Assembly (NCBI GenBank): GCA_947178575.1
Contig: CAMWYX010000006.1
Location: 1-64,000 of the forward strand
Origin: an uncultured Ruminococcus sp.
GTDB taxonomy: Bacteria; Bacillota; Clostridia; Oscillospirales; Ruminococcaceae
Direction: 5' to 3'
Length of the DNA: 64,000 nt
This document shows positions 16,694-25,550 of the stretch, piece by piece; the first letter of the stretch is position 1; every line of letters begins with the position of its first letter. A program made the translations under genes and the position numbers. Under the pieces are notes generated by a model. That model saw only the letters and a program-made list of their open reading frames with translations, searched no databases and was not told the DNA's origin.

Positions 16694-19222
16694 ATGATAA
16701 GCAAAAAGAACAAGGCGCTTACAAGCGGAATCCTTGCAGCTGCTATGTCGGCTACAGCTATCATTCCTGCTTTCGCTTCAGCAGCTACTGAATATGCTAC
16801 TGAAAACGGCGCAAATGAGTCCTATGCTGCAATGTTCGAGTCACTCTATGACGACGTTATCACAAATGGTGTCGAGAACGGCTACATGAGCGACAAGAAA
16901 AACGGCGATTCTTTCGGTATTCCTTACCACTCAGTTGAAGAACTCTGCGTTGAAGCTCCTGACTACGGTCACGAGACAACATCAGAGGCTATGTCATACA
17001 TGGCTTGGATTACAGCTATGCATGATATTCTCGCTGATAAGGGAATTATCAACGCCTCAAGCAAGGACCTCGAAAAAGGCTGGCGCACTGTTGAAGCTAT
17101 CATTCCTGGCTGGTCCAAGAATGCTTACGGCTCAAACACAGAATACGGCTCAATCTGGAAACTCGAAAGACTTAAGGCTGACCCAGCTGCCGAAGGTGAC
17201 CTTCCGAGCGATTACCCTGTACCGCAGTACGGCGGAGAAGCTGTAAACCCGATTTTCAATGACATGAAATCAGCTTACGGCAGCGATAACGGCTACTACC
17301 TCATGCACTGGCTCGCAGACGTTGACGACTGGTATGGTTTCGGCGGTGGAAAGGGTCAGTTTACATTCATCAATACTTTCCAGCGTGGTAAAGAGGAATC
17401 ATGTTTTGAAACAGTTCCGCAGCCATGTCTCGAAGAACTTAAGTACGGTATGACAGAAATGAAGGACCAGGATAACGGTTCCGGTATCAAGGGTATCTTC
17501 AACGGCGTTGGTCAGGTTCCGAAGCAGTACGCTTTCACAAACGCTCCTGACGCTGAAGACCGTGCTATTCAGGCTATCTACTTTGCAAATCAGTTCGGAC
17601 TCAAGACAGGCGAACTCTCAAGCCTTGCCGGTAAGATGGGTGACCAGTGCCGTAACGACATGTTCGATAAGTACTACAAGCCAATCGGCTGTCAGAATAC
17701 ACAGGCAGGCTCAAGCATCGAAGGTCAGCACTTCCTTATGTCATGGTATACATCATGGGGCGGAGCTCTCCAGGCAAGCTACGGTAACTATTCATGGGCT
17801 TGGCAGATTGGCTGCTCGCACTCACATCAGTTCTATCAGAACCCGCTTGCTGCTTATGCTCTTGCATATGACCCGGCAATCAGTGCTGGTATGAAGTCCA
17901 ATAATGCTAAGGCTGACTATGAGAAGTCACTCCAGAGACAGATTGAACTTTATCTCTGGCTCCAGTCTGCTGACGGTCCGTTCGCAGGCGGTTGTACAAA
18001 CTCCAAGAACGGTAGATACGAGAAATACACAGACGAATCTACATTCTATGATATGGCATACGTTGAGCACCCTGTATATGCTGACCCAGGTTCAAACCAC
18101 TGGATTGGTAACCAGGTATGGTCTGCACAGCGTCTTGCTGAGCTCTACTATTATGTTGCTTCCAACAGCGATTTGATAACTCAGAAGGGTGACCAGTCAA
18201 GCCAGACATACGGCGGACTTTCACTTGAAGAAGCTCTCGATTCACTCGTTACAAGATGGGTTGATTGGTTCATTGAAAATACTAAGTTCGATTATGTTGC
18301 TGAGGACGGCACAGAAATGAAATACGCTATCCCGTCAAGCCTTGACTGGAGCGGTCAGCCTAAGACATGGACAGGAACATATGACCCGAACGCAAACAGC
18401 GGTCTTACCTGCACAATCACAGGCTACGGTCAGGGAGATATCGGTTGTGTATCTTCACTCTGTAATACTCTTATCTTCTATGCTGCTACTAAGGGAGCTC
18501 CTGCGTCTGCTGCTACAAATCCGAATGGTTCAACACTCGCTGAAAAGGCACTCTATACAGCTAACAAGCTCATGAGCCTCCAGTGGAACAATGCACGTGA
18601 CGAAATCGGTCTTGCTTATGAAGACCACAACACGAACCTCAAGAGAGTATTCGAGCAGGACGTTTATATTCCGAATGGTTACCGTGGCACAATGCCTGAC
18701 GGTTCTAAGCTTGAACCCGGTGCTACATTCAGTTCTATCCGTGAGAAGTATTCCACAGTTGATATGTACAATGAGTGTAAGGCTGTTTATGATGCTACAG
18801 GTGCAACAGATGACTACTACTACACACTCCACAGATTCTGGCACATGGGCGATACTCTCATGACAACAGGTACAATGGCACTTCTCTATCCTGAGGTTAA
18901 GCCTCTCGCAGAAGGTGAGGGTGATATTGATCCTCCGACTACAACAGAGCCGGGTGAAGAGGTTAAGGTTACTCTCTGGGGCGATGCAAACGTTGACGGT
19001 ATTGTATCAGTTGCCGATGCTACACTTATTCTCCAGTACCTCGGAAATAAGGATAAGTACAAGATTTCTGAACAGGGTCTTGCTAATGCTGACGTTGTTG
19101 ACAACGGAAAGGGTCTTTCAGCTGTTGACGCACTTTCAATCCAGATGATGGACGCTGAACTCTTTGATTCTTCAAAGTGGCCTATGACATCTGACGAACA
19201 TAACGCACTTATTGCTAAGTAA
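16694..19222 (+). CDS. GH48 reducing-end cellobiohydrolase with dockerin
   Basis: Processive exo-cellulase, usually the most abundant cellulosomal enzyme, releasing cellobiose from chain ends; secreted. 842 residues: signal peptide (about 1-33), one GH48 alpha/alpha-barrel (about 35-740), short Pro/Thr linker, and a C-terminal dockerin (about 757-835, two Ca loops DANVDGIVSVADA and SAVDALSIQ). The proton-donor Glu is in YGHETTSEAMSY (about residue 98 by analogy with CelS). No CBM is attached, as is usual. GAGGGG lies upstream of the ATG. The codon bias (repeated use of a few preferred codons) differs visibly from neighbours and fits very high expression. It has its own promoter, structured leader and terminator. 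Confidence 0.97.
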   Translation: MISKKNKALTSGILAAAMSATAIIPAFASAATEYATENGANESYAAMFESLYDDVITNGVENGYMSDKKNGDSFGIPYHSVEELCVEAPDYGHETTSEAMSYMAWITAMHDILADKGIINASSKDLEKGWRTVEAIIPGWSKNAYGSNTEYGSIWKLERLKADPAAEGDLPSDYPVPQYGGEAVNPIFNDMKSAYGSDNGYYLMHWLADVDDWYGFGGGKGQFTFINTFQRGKEESCFETVPQPCLEELKYGMTEMKDQDNGSGIKGIFNGVGQVPKQYAFTNAPDAEDRAIQAIYFANQFGLKTGELSSLAGKMGDQCRNDMFDKYYKPIGCQNTQAGSSIEGQHFLMSWYTSWGGALQASYGNYSWAWQIGCSHSHQFYQNPLAAYALAYDPAISAGMKSNNAKADYEKSLQRQIELYLWLQSADGPFAGGCTNSKNGRYEKYTDESTFYDMAYVEHPVYADPGSNHWIGNQVWSAQRLAELYYYVASNSDLITQKGDQSSQTYGGLSLEEALDSLVTRWVDWFIENTKFDYVAEDGTEMKYAIPSSLDWSGQPKTWTGTYDPNANSGLTCTITGYGQGDIGCVSSLCNTLIFYAATKGAPASAATNPNGSTLAEKALYTANKLMSLQWNNARDEIGLAYEDHNTNLKRVFEQDVYIPNGYRGTMPDGSKLEPGATFSSIREKYSTVDMYNECKAVYDATGATDDYYYTLHRFWHMGDTLMTTGTMALLYPEVKPLAEGEGDIDPPTTTEPGEEVKVTLWGDANVDGIVSVADATLILQYLGNKDKYKISEQGLANADVVDNGKGLSAVDALSIQMMDAELFDSSKWPMTSDEHNALIAK

Positions 19223-19253
19223 TCGTTTTATGTGATTCAGTTCAATAAATAAT

Positions 19254-19291
19254 AAAATACACTCTGTTGTAAAACGCAGGGTGTATTTTTT
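19254..19291 (+). terminator. Terminator of the GH48 gene
   Basis: Stem AAAATACACTCTG/CAGGGTGTATTTT followed by T residues. Confidence 0.85.
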
Positions 19292-19334
19292 ATATCCGAC
19301 AGGAGATACCACGCAGAAATATTTATATAAACAA

Positions 19335-19364
19335 AAAATCCTTACCATAAAAGGTAAGGATTTC
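19335..19364 (-). terminator. Terminator of tRNA-Leu(GAG)
   Basis: Stem AAATCCTTACC/GGTAAGGATTT directly after the CCA end on the minus strand, then TTTTTTG. Confidence 0.85.
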
Positions 19365-19449
19365 TGGTGCGAGTAATGGGACTTGAACCCATACGTCCTT
19401 CGACACACGCCCCTCAAACGTGCCTGTCTGCCTATTCCAGCACACTCGC
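19365..19449 (-). tRNA. tRNA-Leu, anticodon GAG
   Basis: 85 nt with encoded CCA. The acceptor GCGAGTG pairs with TACTCGC, the discriminator is A, the anticodon stem is CACGT/GCGTG with loop TTGAGGG, there is a long class II variable arm, and the T arm is ATGGG-TTCAAGT-CCCAT. It reads CUU/CUC. Confidence 0.95.
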
Positions 19450-19486
19450 ATTAACTATTCAGCAGTCATTCCCCGACTGCTTATAT

Positions 19487-19515
19487 ATTATATCATATAA
19501 AAACAGATTTGTCAA
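19487..19515 (-). promoter_or_regulatory. Promoter of tRNA-Leu(GAG)
   Basis: On the minus strand TTGACA, 17 bases, TATAAT. A small hairpin (GCAGTC/GACTGC, 19462-19480) lies in the 5' leader of the precursor. Confidence 0.85.
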
Positions 19516-19551
19516 GTCTTTTTTTAAAAAAATCTGAAAAATTTTCAAAAA

Positions 19552-19584
19552 AATTCAGGCACATCAGATTTTCCCCGATGTGCC
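19552..19584 (-). terminator. Terminator of the proB-proA operon
   Basis: Stem GGCACATC/GATGTGCC (19558-19584), followed on the minus strand by TGAATTTTTTT. Confidence 0.8.
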
Positions 19585-19591
19585 GTTGTTT

Positions 19592-21178
19592 TCAGACCGT
19601 ATTGGTACTGGTTGTGAGAATTTTCATTGATTTGAGATGATAGCCGTCTCCGGTTGATGTAATAACAAATTCCACGGATTTGGAAGAGGTTTTCGGAAGC
19701 CATTCCGGAAGTTCGTCTATATAGTCGACAACGAGTATATAATCATCTCCGCTTTTTGTAGCTCCACGCACTTCCGGCGAATATGTATGTGTAACAGGGG
19801 CAACCGGAACATTATATAATTGTGTTTCCTCGTTGTAGTAGAACCGTGATTCAGCAGGGCCGACTGTTGTATGTATAAGTTCCGGAAGTTCATTTCCGAA
19901 AAGTTTCACGGCATATGCTTCGACATCGGCAGCCGGTATCATTACAACATCGAATGTAAGTTCATACTGTTCGGTTATGCCGTCAGTCATAATCATTGAC
20001 CATATAGAAGCGGTGAGTATCTGTTCAGAAGTAAGTTCGGCAGGAGTTTCAAATGATTCAATGTCCATGATTACGGCAGGATACAGGAATTTTTCAAAGC
20101 TGTCCCTGTCGGGGTCGCCGGATTTGAAAGTTCCAATCATGTCGATTCCCTTGGCAACAACAGTAATCAGTCCGATACAGGCAAATACCGCAAATATTAT
20201 GCCGAAAACAGAGTAAGCACTTCTTTTTAATTTCTTTTTACGCCGTTTTTCATCTTGTTCTGTGGAATCGTTCTGCTGATTGATTATTTCGTCGGGGTCT
20301 TCGTTGAGTATATGTTTGAACAGTTCGATAAATCCGCCGGAAACTTCTTTCGGTTCGTTATTTTCTGATTTATTATTATATTCCGGTTCGTCTTTTATTT
20401 CTTCTATGGAAAAATTATCTGATGTATCGGGCTTTCTGGCGGAAATTTCGGCGGCTTTGCGTTCTGCTTCAAGGCGTTCTTTTTCGGCTTTCTCGGCTTT
20501 TTCCGCTTCAAGGCGTGCCTTGCGGGCTTCTTCGGCAGCACGTTTTTCCTCTGCACGTTTAGCTTTTTCGGCTTCACGCTGTTCTTTCTGTCTTTTTTTT
20601 TCAGCGGCTTTTTCAGCTTTAATGCGTTCTTTTTCGGCTTTTTCAGCGGCTTTGCGTTCGGCTTCGAGACGTTCCTGACGAGCTTTTTCTTCTTTTTCGG
20701 CAGCTTCTTTTTCGGCGGCGATTCGTTCTTTTTCTGCTTTTTCGGCGGCTTCTTTTTCGGCTTTAATGCGTTCTTTTTCAGCTTTTTCAGCGGCTTCAAG
20801 GCGTTCCTGTTCAGCCCTTATGCGTTCCTGACGGGCTTTTTCTTCTTTTTCTGCGGCTTTCCTTTCTGCGGTAATACGTTGTCTTTCGGCTATTTCCTCG
20901 GCATATTTCTGAGCCGATTGGCGTTCACGTTCAAGGCGTTCACGTTCCGCCTCCTGTACTCTGAGAGCCTCATAGTCGGGAAGTTCGCCGATTGTTATTC
21001 TTTTTCTGCGGGGTTTCTTTTTTGTCTGCGACTGTGCCCGTAGTGTATCAACTATATCATCTGCGGACAGTTCGACGTTGGTACGATTAATCGGCGGAAG
21101 TTTTTTCGGTGATAATATTGAATCCGCATCATTGCTGAGAGTATTGAGCATATCATCTATATCTTTTCTGATAGCCAT
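19592..21178 (-). CDS. Coiled-coil single-pass membrane protein, unknown
   Basis: 528 residues. The N-terminal 80 are polar with a KKKPRRKR patch. A highly charged single helix of about 170 residues follows (about 85-255), built of Ala/Glu/Lys/Arg repeats such as AEKAEKERI and AERKAAEK. Next comes a basic stretch, one membrane helix (about 320-345), and an extracytoplasmic domain of about 180 residues with YSPEVRGATKSGDDYILVVDY. The topology (long cytoplasmic rod, outside domain) recalls TolA-like or divisome spacers, but I recognise no family. AAAGGAG lies upstream. Last gene of the proline operon, 24 bases after proA. The coding DNA is repetitive and may be length-variable. Confidence 0.7.
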   Translation of the reverse strand: MAIRKDIDDMLNTLSNDADSILSPKKLPPINRTNVELSADDIVDTLRAQSQTKKKPRRKRITIGELPDYEALRVQEAERERLERERQSAQKYAEEIAERQRITAERKAAEKEEKARQERIRAEQERLEAAEKAEKERIKAEKEAAEKAEKERIAAEKEAAEKEEKARQERLEAERKAAEKAEKERIKAEKAAEKKRQKEQREAEKAKRAEEKRAAEEARKARLEAEKAEKAEKERLEAERKAAEISARKPDTSDNFSIEEIKDEPEYNNKSENNEPKEVSGGFIELFKHILNEDPDEIINQQNDSTEQDEKRRKKKLKRSAYSVFGIIFAVFACIGLITVVAKGIDMIGTFKSGDPDRDSFEKFLYPAVIMDIESFETPAELTSEQILTASIWSMIMTDGITEQYELTFDVVMIPAADVEAYAVKLFGNELPELIHTTVGPAESRFYYNEETQLYNVPVAPVTHTYSPEVRGATKSGDDYILVVDYIDELPEWLPKTSSKSVEFVITSTGDGYHLKSMKILTTSTNTV

Positions 21179-21202
21179 ATTTGTTAATCTCCTTTATTAA
21201 AA

Positions 21203-22450
21203 TTATCTTATCTGACCGTTTCCGTCAATAAGATATTTTATTGTGGTAAGTTCGGAAAGTCCCATAGGGCCTCTTGCGTGGAGTTTCTGTGTGGATATTC
21301 CGATTTCTGCACCGAATCCAAATTCTCCGCCGTCGGTAAATCTTGTTGAAGCGTTGACATATACGGCAGCCGCATCGACTTCACGCTGAAATTTCCGTGC
21401 CGAATCAAGTGATTTGGTGACGATACATTCAGAATGATGAGTTCCGTATTTTCTGATATGAGAAATAGCCTCATCAATCGTGTCAACGACTTTTACAGCT
21501 ATTGTGTAATCATTAAATTCAGTGGAATATTCATTTTCAGAGGCTTTTTCAACGGTATCGCCTAAAATTCCGATTGTTCTTTCACAGCCGTATATTTTTA
21601 CATTGTGAGTTTTGAATCTTTCGGCAATCACGGGCAGAAAATCATCGGCGATATTTTTATGTACGAGCAGGCTTTCGATAGCGTTGCATACGGACGGACG
21701 CTGGGTTTTGGCATTGTCCGTAATATTGACAGCCATTTCAATATCGGCTGATTCGTCAACATAGACATGACAGTTTCCTGCACCTGTTTCGATAACCGGA
21801 ACGGTGGCAGTCATAACAACAGCCTGAATCAGACGTGCACTTCCACGTGGAATAAGAACATCAACATATCCGTTAAGTCTCATGAGTTCGTTAGTGGTTT
21901 CTCTTGAAGTGTTTTCGACCACCTGAATAATATCCGCCGGAAGTCCTGATTTTTCAAGAGCGTCACGCATGATTTTTCCGAGGCAGATATTTGAATTTAC
22001 AGCTTCTTTTCCGCCTTTGAGAATTACGGCATTTCCGGCTTTCAGGCAGAGAGCGGCGGCATCTACGGTAACATTCGGGCGGGATTCAAAAATAATTCCG
22101 ACAACACCCATAGGAACACGGGTTTTTGTGATTCTCAGACCGTTCGGGCGTGTGAATCCGTCAACAACCTGACCTATCGGGTCATTAAGTGCAATAAGTT
22201 CGTTTACTCCGTCAGCCATATTTTTTATACGTTTTTCATCGAGTTTAAGCCTGTCCTGCATAGCTTCCGACATATTGTTTTCCTTTGCGGATTCAATATC
22301 CTTGGCGTTTTCTGCGATAATAAGCTCGGTATTATCAATAAGAGCTTTGGAAATAGCTGCAAGCGCATCATTTTTGATTTTTGTGGAAGCCGAACTGATA
22401 ACCGGTTCAGCGGTTTTGGCACGAATACCTAAATCCTGTGTATATCCCAT
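21203..22450 (-). CDS. proA: Gamma-glutamyl phosphate reductase
   Basis: Second step of proline synthesis: NADPH-dependent reduction of gamma-glutamyl phosphate to glutamate semialdehyde. 415 residues of the aldehyde-dehydrogenase fold. The family motifs IGVVGIIFESRPNVT-like (MGVVGIIFESRPN), GKEA near the substrate site, the catalytic Cys in RPSVCNA, and C-terminal FGFGAEIGIST are present. It follows proB by 21 bases. Confidence 0.96.
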   Translation of the reverse strand: MGYTQDLGIRAKTAEPVISSASTKIKNDALAAISKALIDNTELIIAENAKDIESAKENNMSEAMQDRLKLDEKRIKNMADGVNELIALNDPIGQVVDGFTRPNGLRITKTRVPMGVVGIIFESRPNVTVDAAALCLKAGNAVILKGGKEAVNSNICLGKIMRDALEKSGLPADIIQVVENTSRETTNELMRLNGYVDVLIPRGSARLIQAVVMTATVPVIETGAGNCHVYVDESADIEMAVNITDNAKTQRPSVCNAIESLLVHKNIADDFLPVIAERFKTHNVKIYGCERTIGILGDTVEKASENEYSTEFNDYTIAVKVVDTIDEAISHIRKYGTHHSECIVTKSLDSARKFQREVDAAAVYVNASTRFTDGGEFGFGAEIGISTQKLHARGPMGLSELTTIKYLIDGNGQIR

Positions 22451-22471
22451 AATTGCACCTCGTAAATTTTA

Positions 22472-23275
22472 TTATATATTTTTGTTTTTTGATAAAAATA
22501 TAGTTCCGATTTCTTTATCTTCAAACAAATCGTAAAGAAGCTCCGGATTTTTTCCGTTCATGATAACCATATCTATTCCGGCTTCGGACGCAATTTTAGC
22601 GGCATTGATTTTTGTTGACATACCGCCCGTACCGAGTGCCGTTCCTGCACCTCCGGCAGCTTTTTCGATTTCCGGAGTGATTTCCTCAACGACGTAAATC
22701 GGTTCTGCATCGGGATTTGTGCGTGGGTTATCATTATATAAGCAGTCAATATCAGAGAGTATAAGCAACAAATCCGCACCTGAAAGAGAGGCAACAAGTG
22801 CCGAAAGAGAATCATTTTCTCCGATTTCGAGTTCAAGCTCGTCGATAGAAATGGAATCGTTTTCATTAACAATAGGAATAACGCCCATTTCCACCAGTGA
22901 TTCGACAGTATTTTTGAAATTCTCGCAATGACTTGGATTGTTTATAATAGTTTTTGTAAGAAGTATCTGTGCAACTGTAATGCTGTATTTTTCAAACATA
23001 TCATCATAAACGTGCATAAGTTCGCACTGACCCACGGCGGCGACAGCCTGTTTCATTTTTGTTTCTTTTGGCTTTTTGGAAAGTCCGAGTTTTCCTGTTC
23101 CGAGACCGACAGCTCCGGAAGATACCATAATAATTTCCTTGCCGGAGTTGTGGAGGTCGGAGATAACACGGACAAGGCTTGTCATTCTGCGGATATTTAG
23201 TTTTCCGGTTTTATGGGCAAGGGTAGATGTTCCGAGTTTGATGACGATACGTTTTTTTTCGGATATTGTTCTCAT
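22472..23275 (-). CDS. proB: Glutamate 5-kinase, short form without PUA domain
   Basis: First, feedback-controlled step of proline synthesis. 267 residues cover only the amino-acid kinase domain (VIKLGTSTL, VSSGAVGLG, NENDSIS, GTGGMSTKI). The C-terminal PUA domain of the E. coli enzyme is absent, as in a number of other bacterial homologues. AAGGAAG lies upstream. Order proB-proA in one unit. Confidence 0.95.
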   Translation of the reverse strand: MRTISEKKRIVIKLGTSTLAHKTGKLNIRRMTSLVRVISDLHNSGKEIIMVSSGAVGLGTGKLGLSKKPKETKMKQAVAAVGQCELMHVYDDMFEKYSITVAQILLTKTIINNPSHCENFKNTVESLVEMGVIPIVNENDSISIDELELEIGENDSLSALVASLSGADLLLILSDIDCLYNDNPRTNPDAEPIYVVEEITPEIEKAAGGAGTALGTGGMSTKINAAKIASEAGIDMVIMNGKNPELLYDLFEDKEIGTIFLSKNKNI

Positions 23276-23309
23276 TTATATCAGACTTCCTTAAATTGAT
23301 TTATCAGAA

Positions 23310-24260
23310 TTAATTGACTTTATTTTTCGGTGAACCGTTAATCCACGAGCGGATATTGTCAGCCACAATTTTCAGCAGGGACATTCTTGTTTCATAAGAA
23401 GCCCATGCAGTATGAGGCGTGATAATACAGTTCCGTGCTGTTTTCAGCGGAGTATCGGACGACATTGGTTCTTTTTCGAGAACATCGAGATATGCTCCGG
23501 CGATTTTTCCGGAATTGAGTGCATCTGCGAGGTCGGGTTCGTTCACGACTGCACCCCTTGATGTATTTATAAGAACTGCTGTGGATTTCATTTCCGCAAG
23601 AAGTCCGGAATTGACAATTCCTTTTGTCTGTTCTGTCAGAGGACAGTGGAACGTCAGAAAATCGGCTTTTTGTGCTGTTGTTTTAAGGTCAGCTGTTTCA
23701 TACGGGCAGTTTGTGGGAGCAGTTCTGGTGTTTACAATTATTTTCATTCCGAAAGCGTTTCCGATTTCGGCGGTACGTTTTCCGATAGAGCCGTATCCGA
23801 CTATTGACAGCGTTTTTCCGTAGATTTCGGAAGTAGGTATAGGAAAATATGAAAAACACGGCGATGATTCCCATTTTCCGCCATGGACAAGAGAATCATA
23901 TTCTCTTATGCGGTTGCAGTAATCAAGAATATACGCAAATACCTGCTGTGCGACTGCATTTGTGGAATACTGACCTGCATTGCATACAGTAATTCCTTTT
24001 TCGGAGGCATACCGGATATCGACATTATTGTAACCGGTAGCGAAAAGTCCTATATATCGCAGATTAGGGCATTTATCAATCACCGGACGTGTAATCGGGA
24101 CTTTATTGCAGAGGACAATTTCAGCGTTTCCGATTGCATCTGCCGTATCTTCCGGAGATGTCAGCGGAAATACAGACAAATCTCCGAATTTGCGGAAAAT
24201 ATCAGGTGAAATGTCATTTCCGCAGCACATTGTTGACCAGTCAAGAACAGCAATTTTCAT
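23310..24260 (-). CDS. D-2-hydroxyacid dehydrogenase (glycerate dehydrogenase-like)
   Basis: NAD-dependent oxidoreductase of 316 residues. NAD-binding GYGSIGKRTAE lies at about residue 153. The catalytic triad is visible: Arg in NTSRGAV, Glu in VLEKEP, His in ITPHTAW. Closest in style to hydroxypyruvate/glycerate dehydrogenases; the substrate is not certain. Its start overlaps the stop of the upstream membrane protein gene (ATGA), and proB follows after 34 bases. Confidence 0.88.
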   Translation of the reverse strand: MKIAVLDWSTMCCGNDISPDIFRKFGDLSVFPLTSPEDTADAIGNAEIVLCNKVPITRPVIDKCPNLRYIGLFATGYNNVDIRYASEKGITVCNAGQYSTNAVAQQVFAYILDYCNRIREYDSLVHGGKWESSPCFSYFPIPTSEIYGKTLSIVGYGSIGKRTAEIGNAFGMKIIVNTRTAPTNCPYETADLKTTAQKADFLTFHCPLTEQTKGIVNSGLLAEMKSTAVLINTSRGAVVNEPDLADALNSGKIAGAYLDVLEKEPMSSDTPLKTARNCIITPHTAWASYETRMSLLKIVADNIRSWINGSPKNKVN

Positions 24261-24604
24261 ATCTGTTCACCGTTGGATTCCATTTCAGATTCAGTTGCGG
24301 ATTTTTCTTTGTCTTTTTTTCCTCCGTCGATAAACGAACTGATAAATGCAACAAGAAGAAGTATAAGCTCTATAATTCCGACCGCATAGAACCATGTGCG
24401 ATTGTCAGAAATCCAGAGCGTGAGGGAAAACGGGACGGCAATCGCCATTATCAGCTGAAAAATCCGTCTGTCCGTAATAAATCGGTATACAAAAAACACT
24501 GCCGCAATGACCGCAAAAATCACGTGCAGATGAATCGGAAAGGGGAAAAGAGACGGCATATCATTGTTTGAAAGTTCCATAAGAAAAATACTGGGATTAA
24601 ACAT
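24257..24604 (-). CDS. Small membrane protein, unknown
   Basis: 115 residues with three predicted membrane segments and an acidic/Lys-rich tail (GGKKDKEKSATESEMES). The start at 24604 (MFNPSIF) is chosen because TGGAG lies eight bases upstream. First gene of the unit that continues into the dehydrogenase and proBA. No family recognised. Confidence 0.6.
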   Translation of the reverse strand: MFNPSIFLMELSNNDMPSLFPFPIHLHVIFAVIAAVFFVYRFITDRRIFQLIMAIAVPFSLTLWISDNRTWFYAVGIIELILLLVAFISSFIDGGKKDKEKSATESEMESNGEQI

Positions 24605-24933
24605 AATAACTCCATACCGCAGCAGCGGGGCTGTTTTACGGTATACAGCCAAACCAAGAATTAAACAAATATTTGATACAGCTATTCCGCCGGAAAAAGA
24701 CCGTAAAAATCAAAGGTTAAAATTATTTACGGTATATTAAAAGCGAAAATGTCATCTTTTTAATTATACCACACGTGATATTAAAATTCAACTACTTTTT
24801 TAATAAAATTAGTAATTATTGTCATTTTGCACAATAAAAAAGGAAAATAATGTGTAATTTATTCTGCTGTATAAATTACAAAATGTAAATAAATTTAAAT
24901 TTCTCGGCTTTGTAATAATTCGTCAAAAAACTA

Positions 24934-24962
24934 TTGACAAGTTTGTGAAAAACGTGTATAAT
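24934..24962 (+). promoter_or_regulatory. Promoter of the rny transcript
   Basis: Perfect TTGACA (24934-24939), 17 bases, perfect TATAAT (24957-24962). It predicts a leader of almost 600 nt before the rny start codon. Confidence 0.8.
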
Positions 24963-25281
24963 AAGTGTGTTGTATTTTGCATGAATATTGCTTTCAGGCG
25001 ATGCAGCTTTGTTTGTAGTCAGTTACGGAGAACAGATATAAATAGCTCCGTCAATGAGATATATTAACAAATAACGGACGTATCGTCCGGCATTTCAGGC
25101 GGATTCTGGAGTATAGTCCGCTTGTTTGTATATTACAACTTAATAATAAAGCGGCACATATCGCCTGTTACAATATAAGTTATACGATACAAACTTAAAT
25201 TGTCACAATTAAGGAAAGTGAGGTGAAAACCGTTATTGAGACTTGATAAAGTGAATTTTTTATGTTATACTATCCTTGGCG
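24963..25281 (+). other. 5' part of the long rny leader
   Basis: No open frame worth calling. Several hairpins are possible, for example GGACG..CGTCC near 25077-25093. Near its end, AAGGAAAGTGAGGTGAAAACC (25211-25231) looks like a ribosome site. It is about 320 bases from the rny start codon and separated from it by the conserved RNA element. Confidence 0.5.
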
Positions 25282-25542
25282 GTCTGGAACGGCGATATCA
25301 AGCAGAGTGCGATAACCAAGCACAATTTTATTTTGGTACAGCAGAAATGCTGAAGTCGCAGAAAAGACAAAAACACGTTATCTGCGATGTGTACCCGTAC
25401 GTTAGCGGGGAATTTACGCCTTTGGAGTGTCATACCAAACGTGAGTAGACTATGACTTGTCATATCCAAAACGGACACGTTGAACAAGGAATGAAACATA
25501 AAAGTTGATTTATAACTTTTTATAAGTTTTCAGTAACGGTAA
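25282..25542 (+). ncRNA. Conserved structured RNA element, copy A (before rny)
   Basis: Shares with 62041-62313 a core of about 150 bases (25388-25542) having only eight substitutions in its first 118 positions. A weaker upstream part shares CTGGAACGG-like and ACCAAGCA..TTTGG blocks. Helices visible in both copies: CCAA..TTGG (25316-25336), CCCGT-ACGTTA-GCGGG (copy B has CCCGA/TCGGG, a compensatory change), TATGA-CTTG-TCATA, and a long-range GTGTC/GACAC pairing. It ends nine bases before the rny ATG. The family is not recognised with certainty; a HEARO/omega-RNA-like mobile RNA is one possibility. Confidence 0.65.
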
Positions 25543-25550
25543 TGCATTGT

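Noticed and set aside
20280-20799. Ser/Ala-rich and Lys-rich frames overlapping the coiled-coil gene
   Set aside because: Products of the repetitive GAA/AAG/GCG codons in the real gene, no ribosome site.
25236-25448. Open frame of 70 codons before rny
   Set aside because: Lies inside the conserved RNA element, is not in the same frame as anything in copy B, and shows RNA-type conservation instead of protein-type.
25388-25542. Group I or group II intron
   Set aside because: No domain V-like hairpin and no convincing P7/P3 core could be found; AGACTA in copy A is AGATTA in copy B. Kept only as an open possibility of excision.
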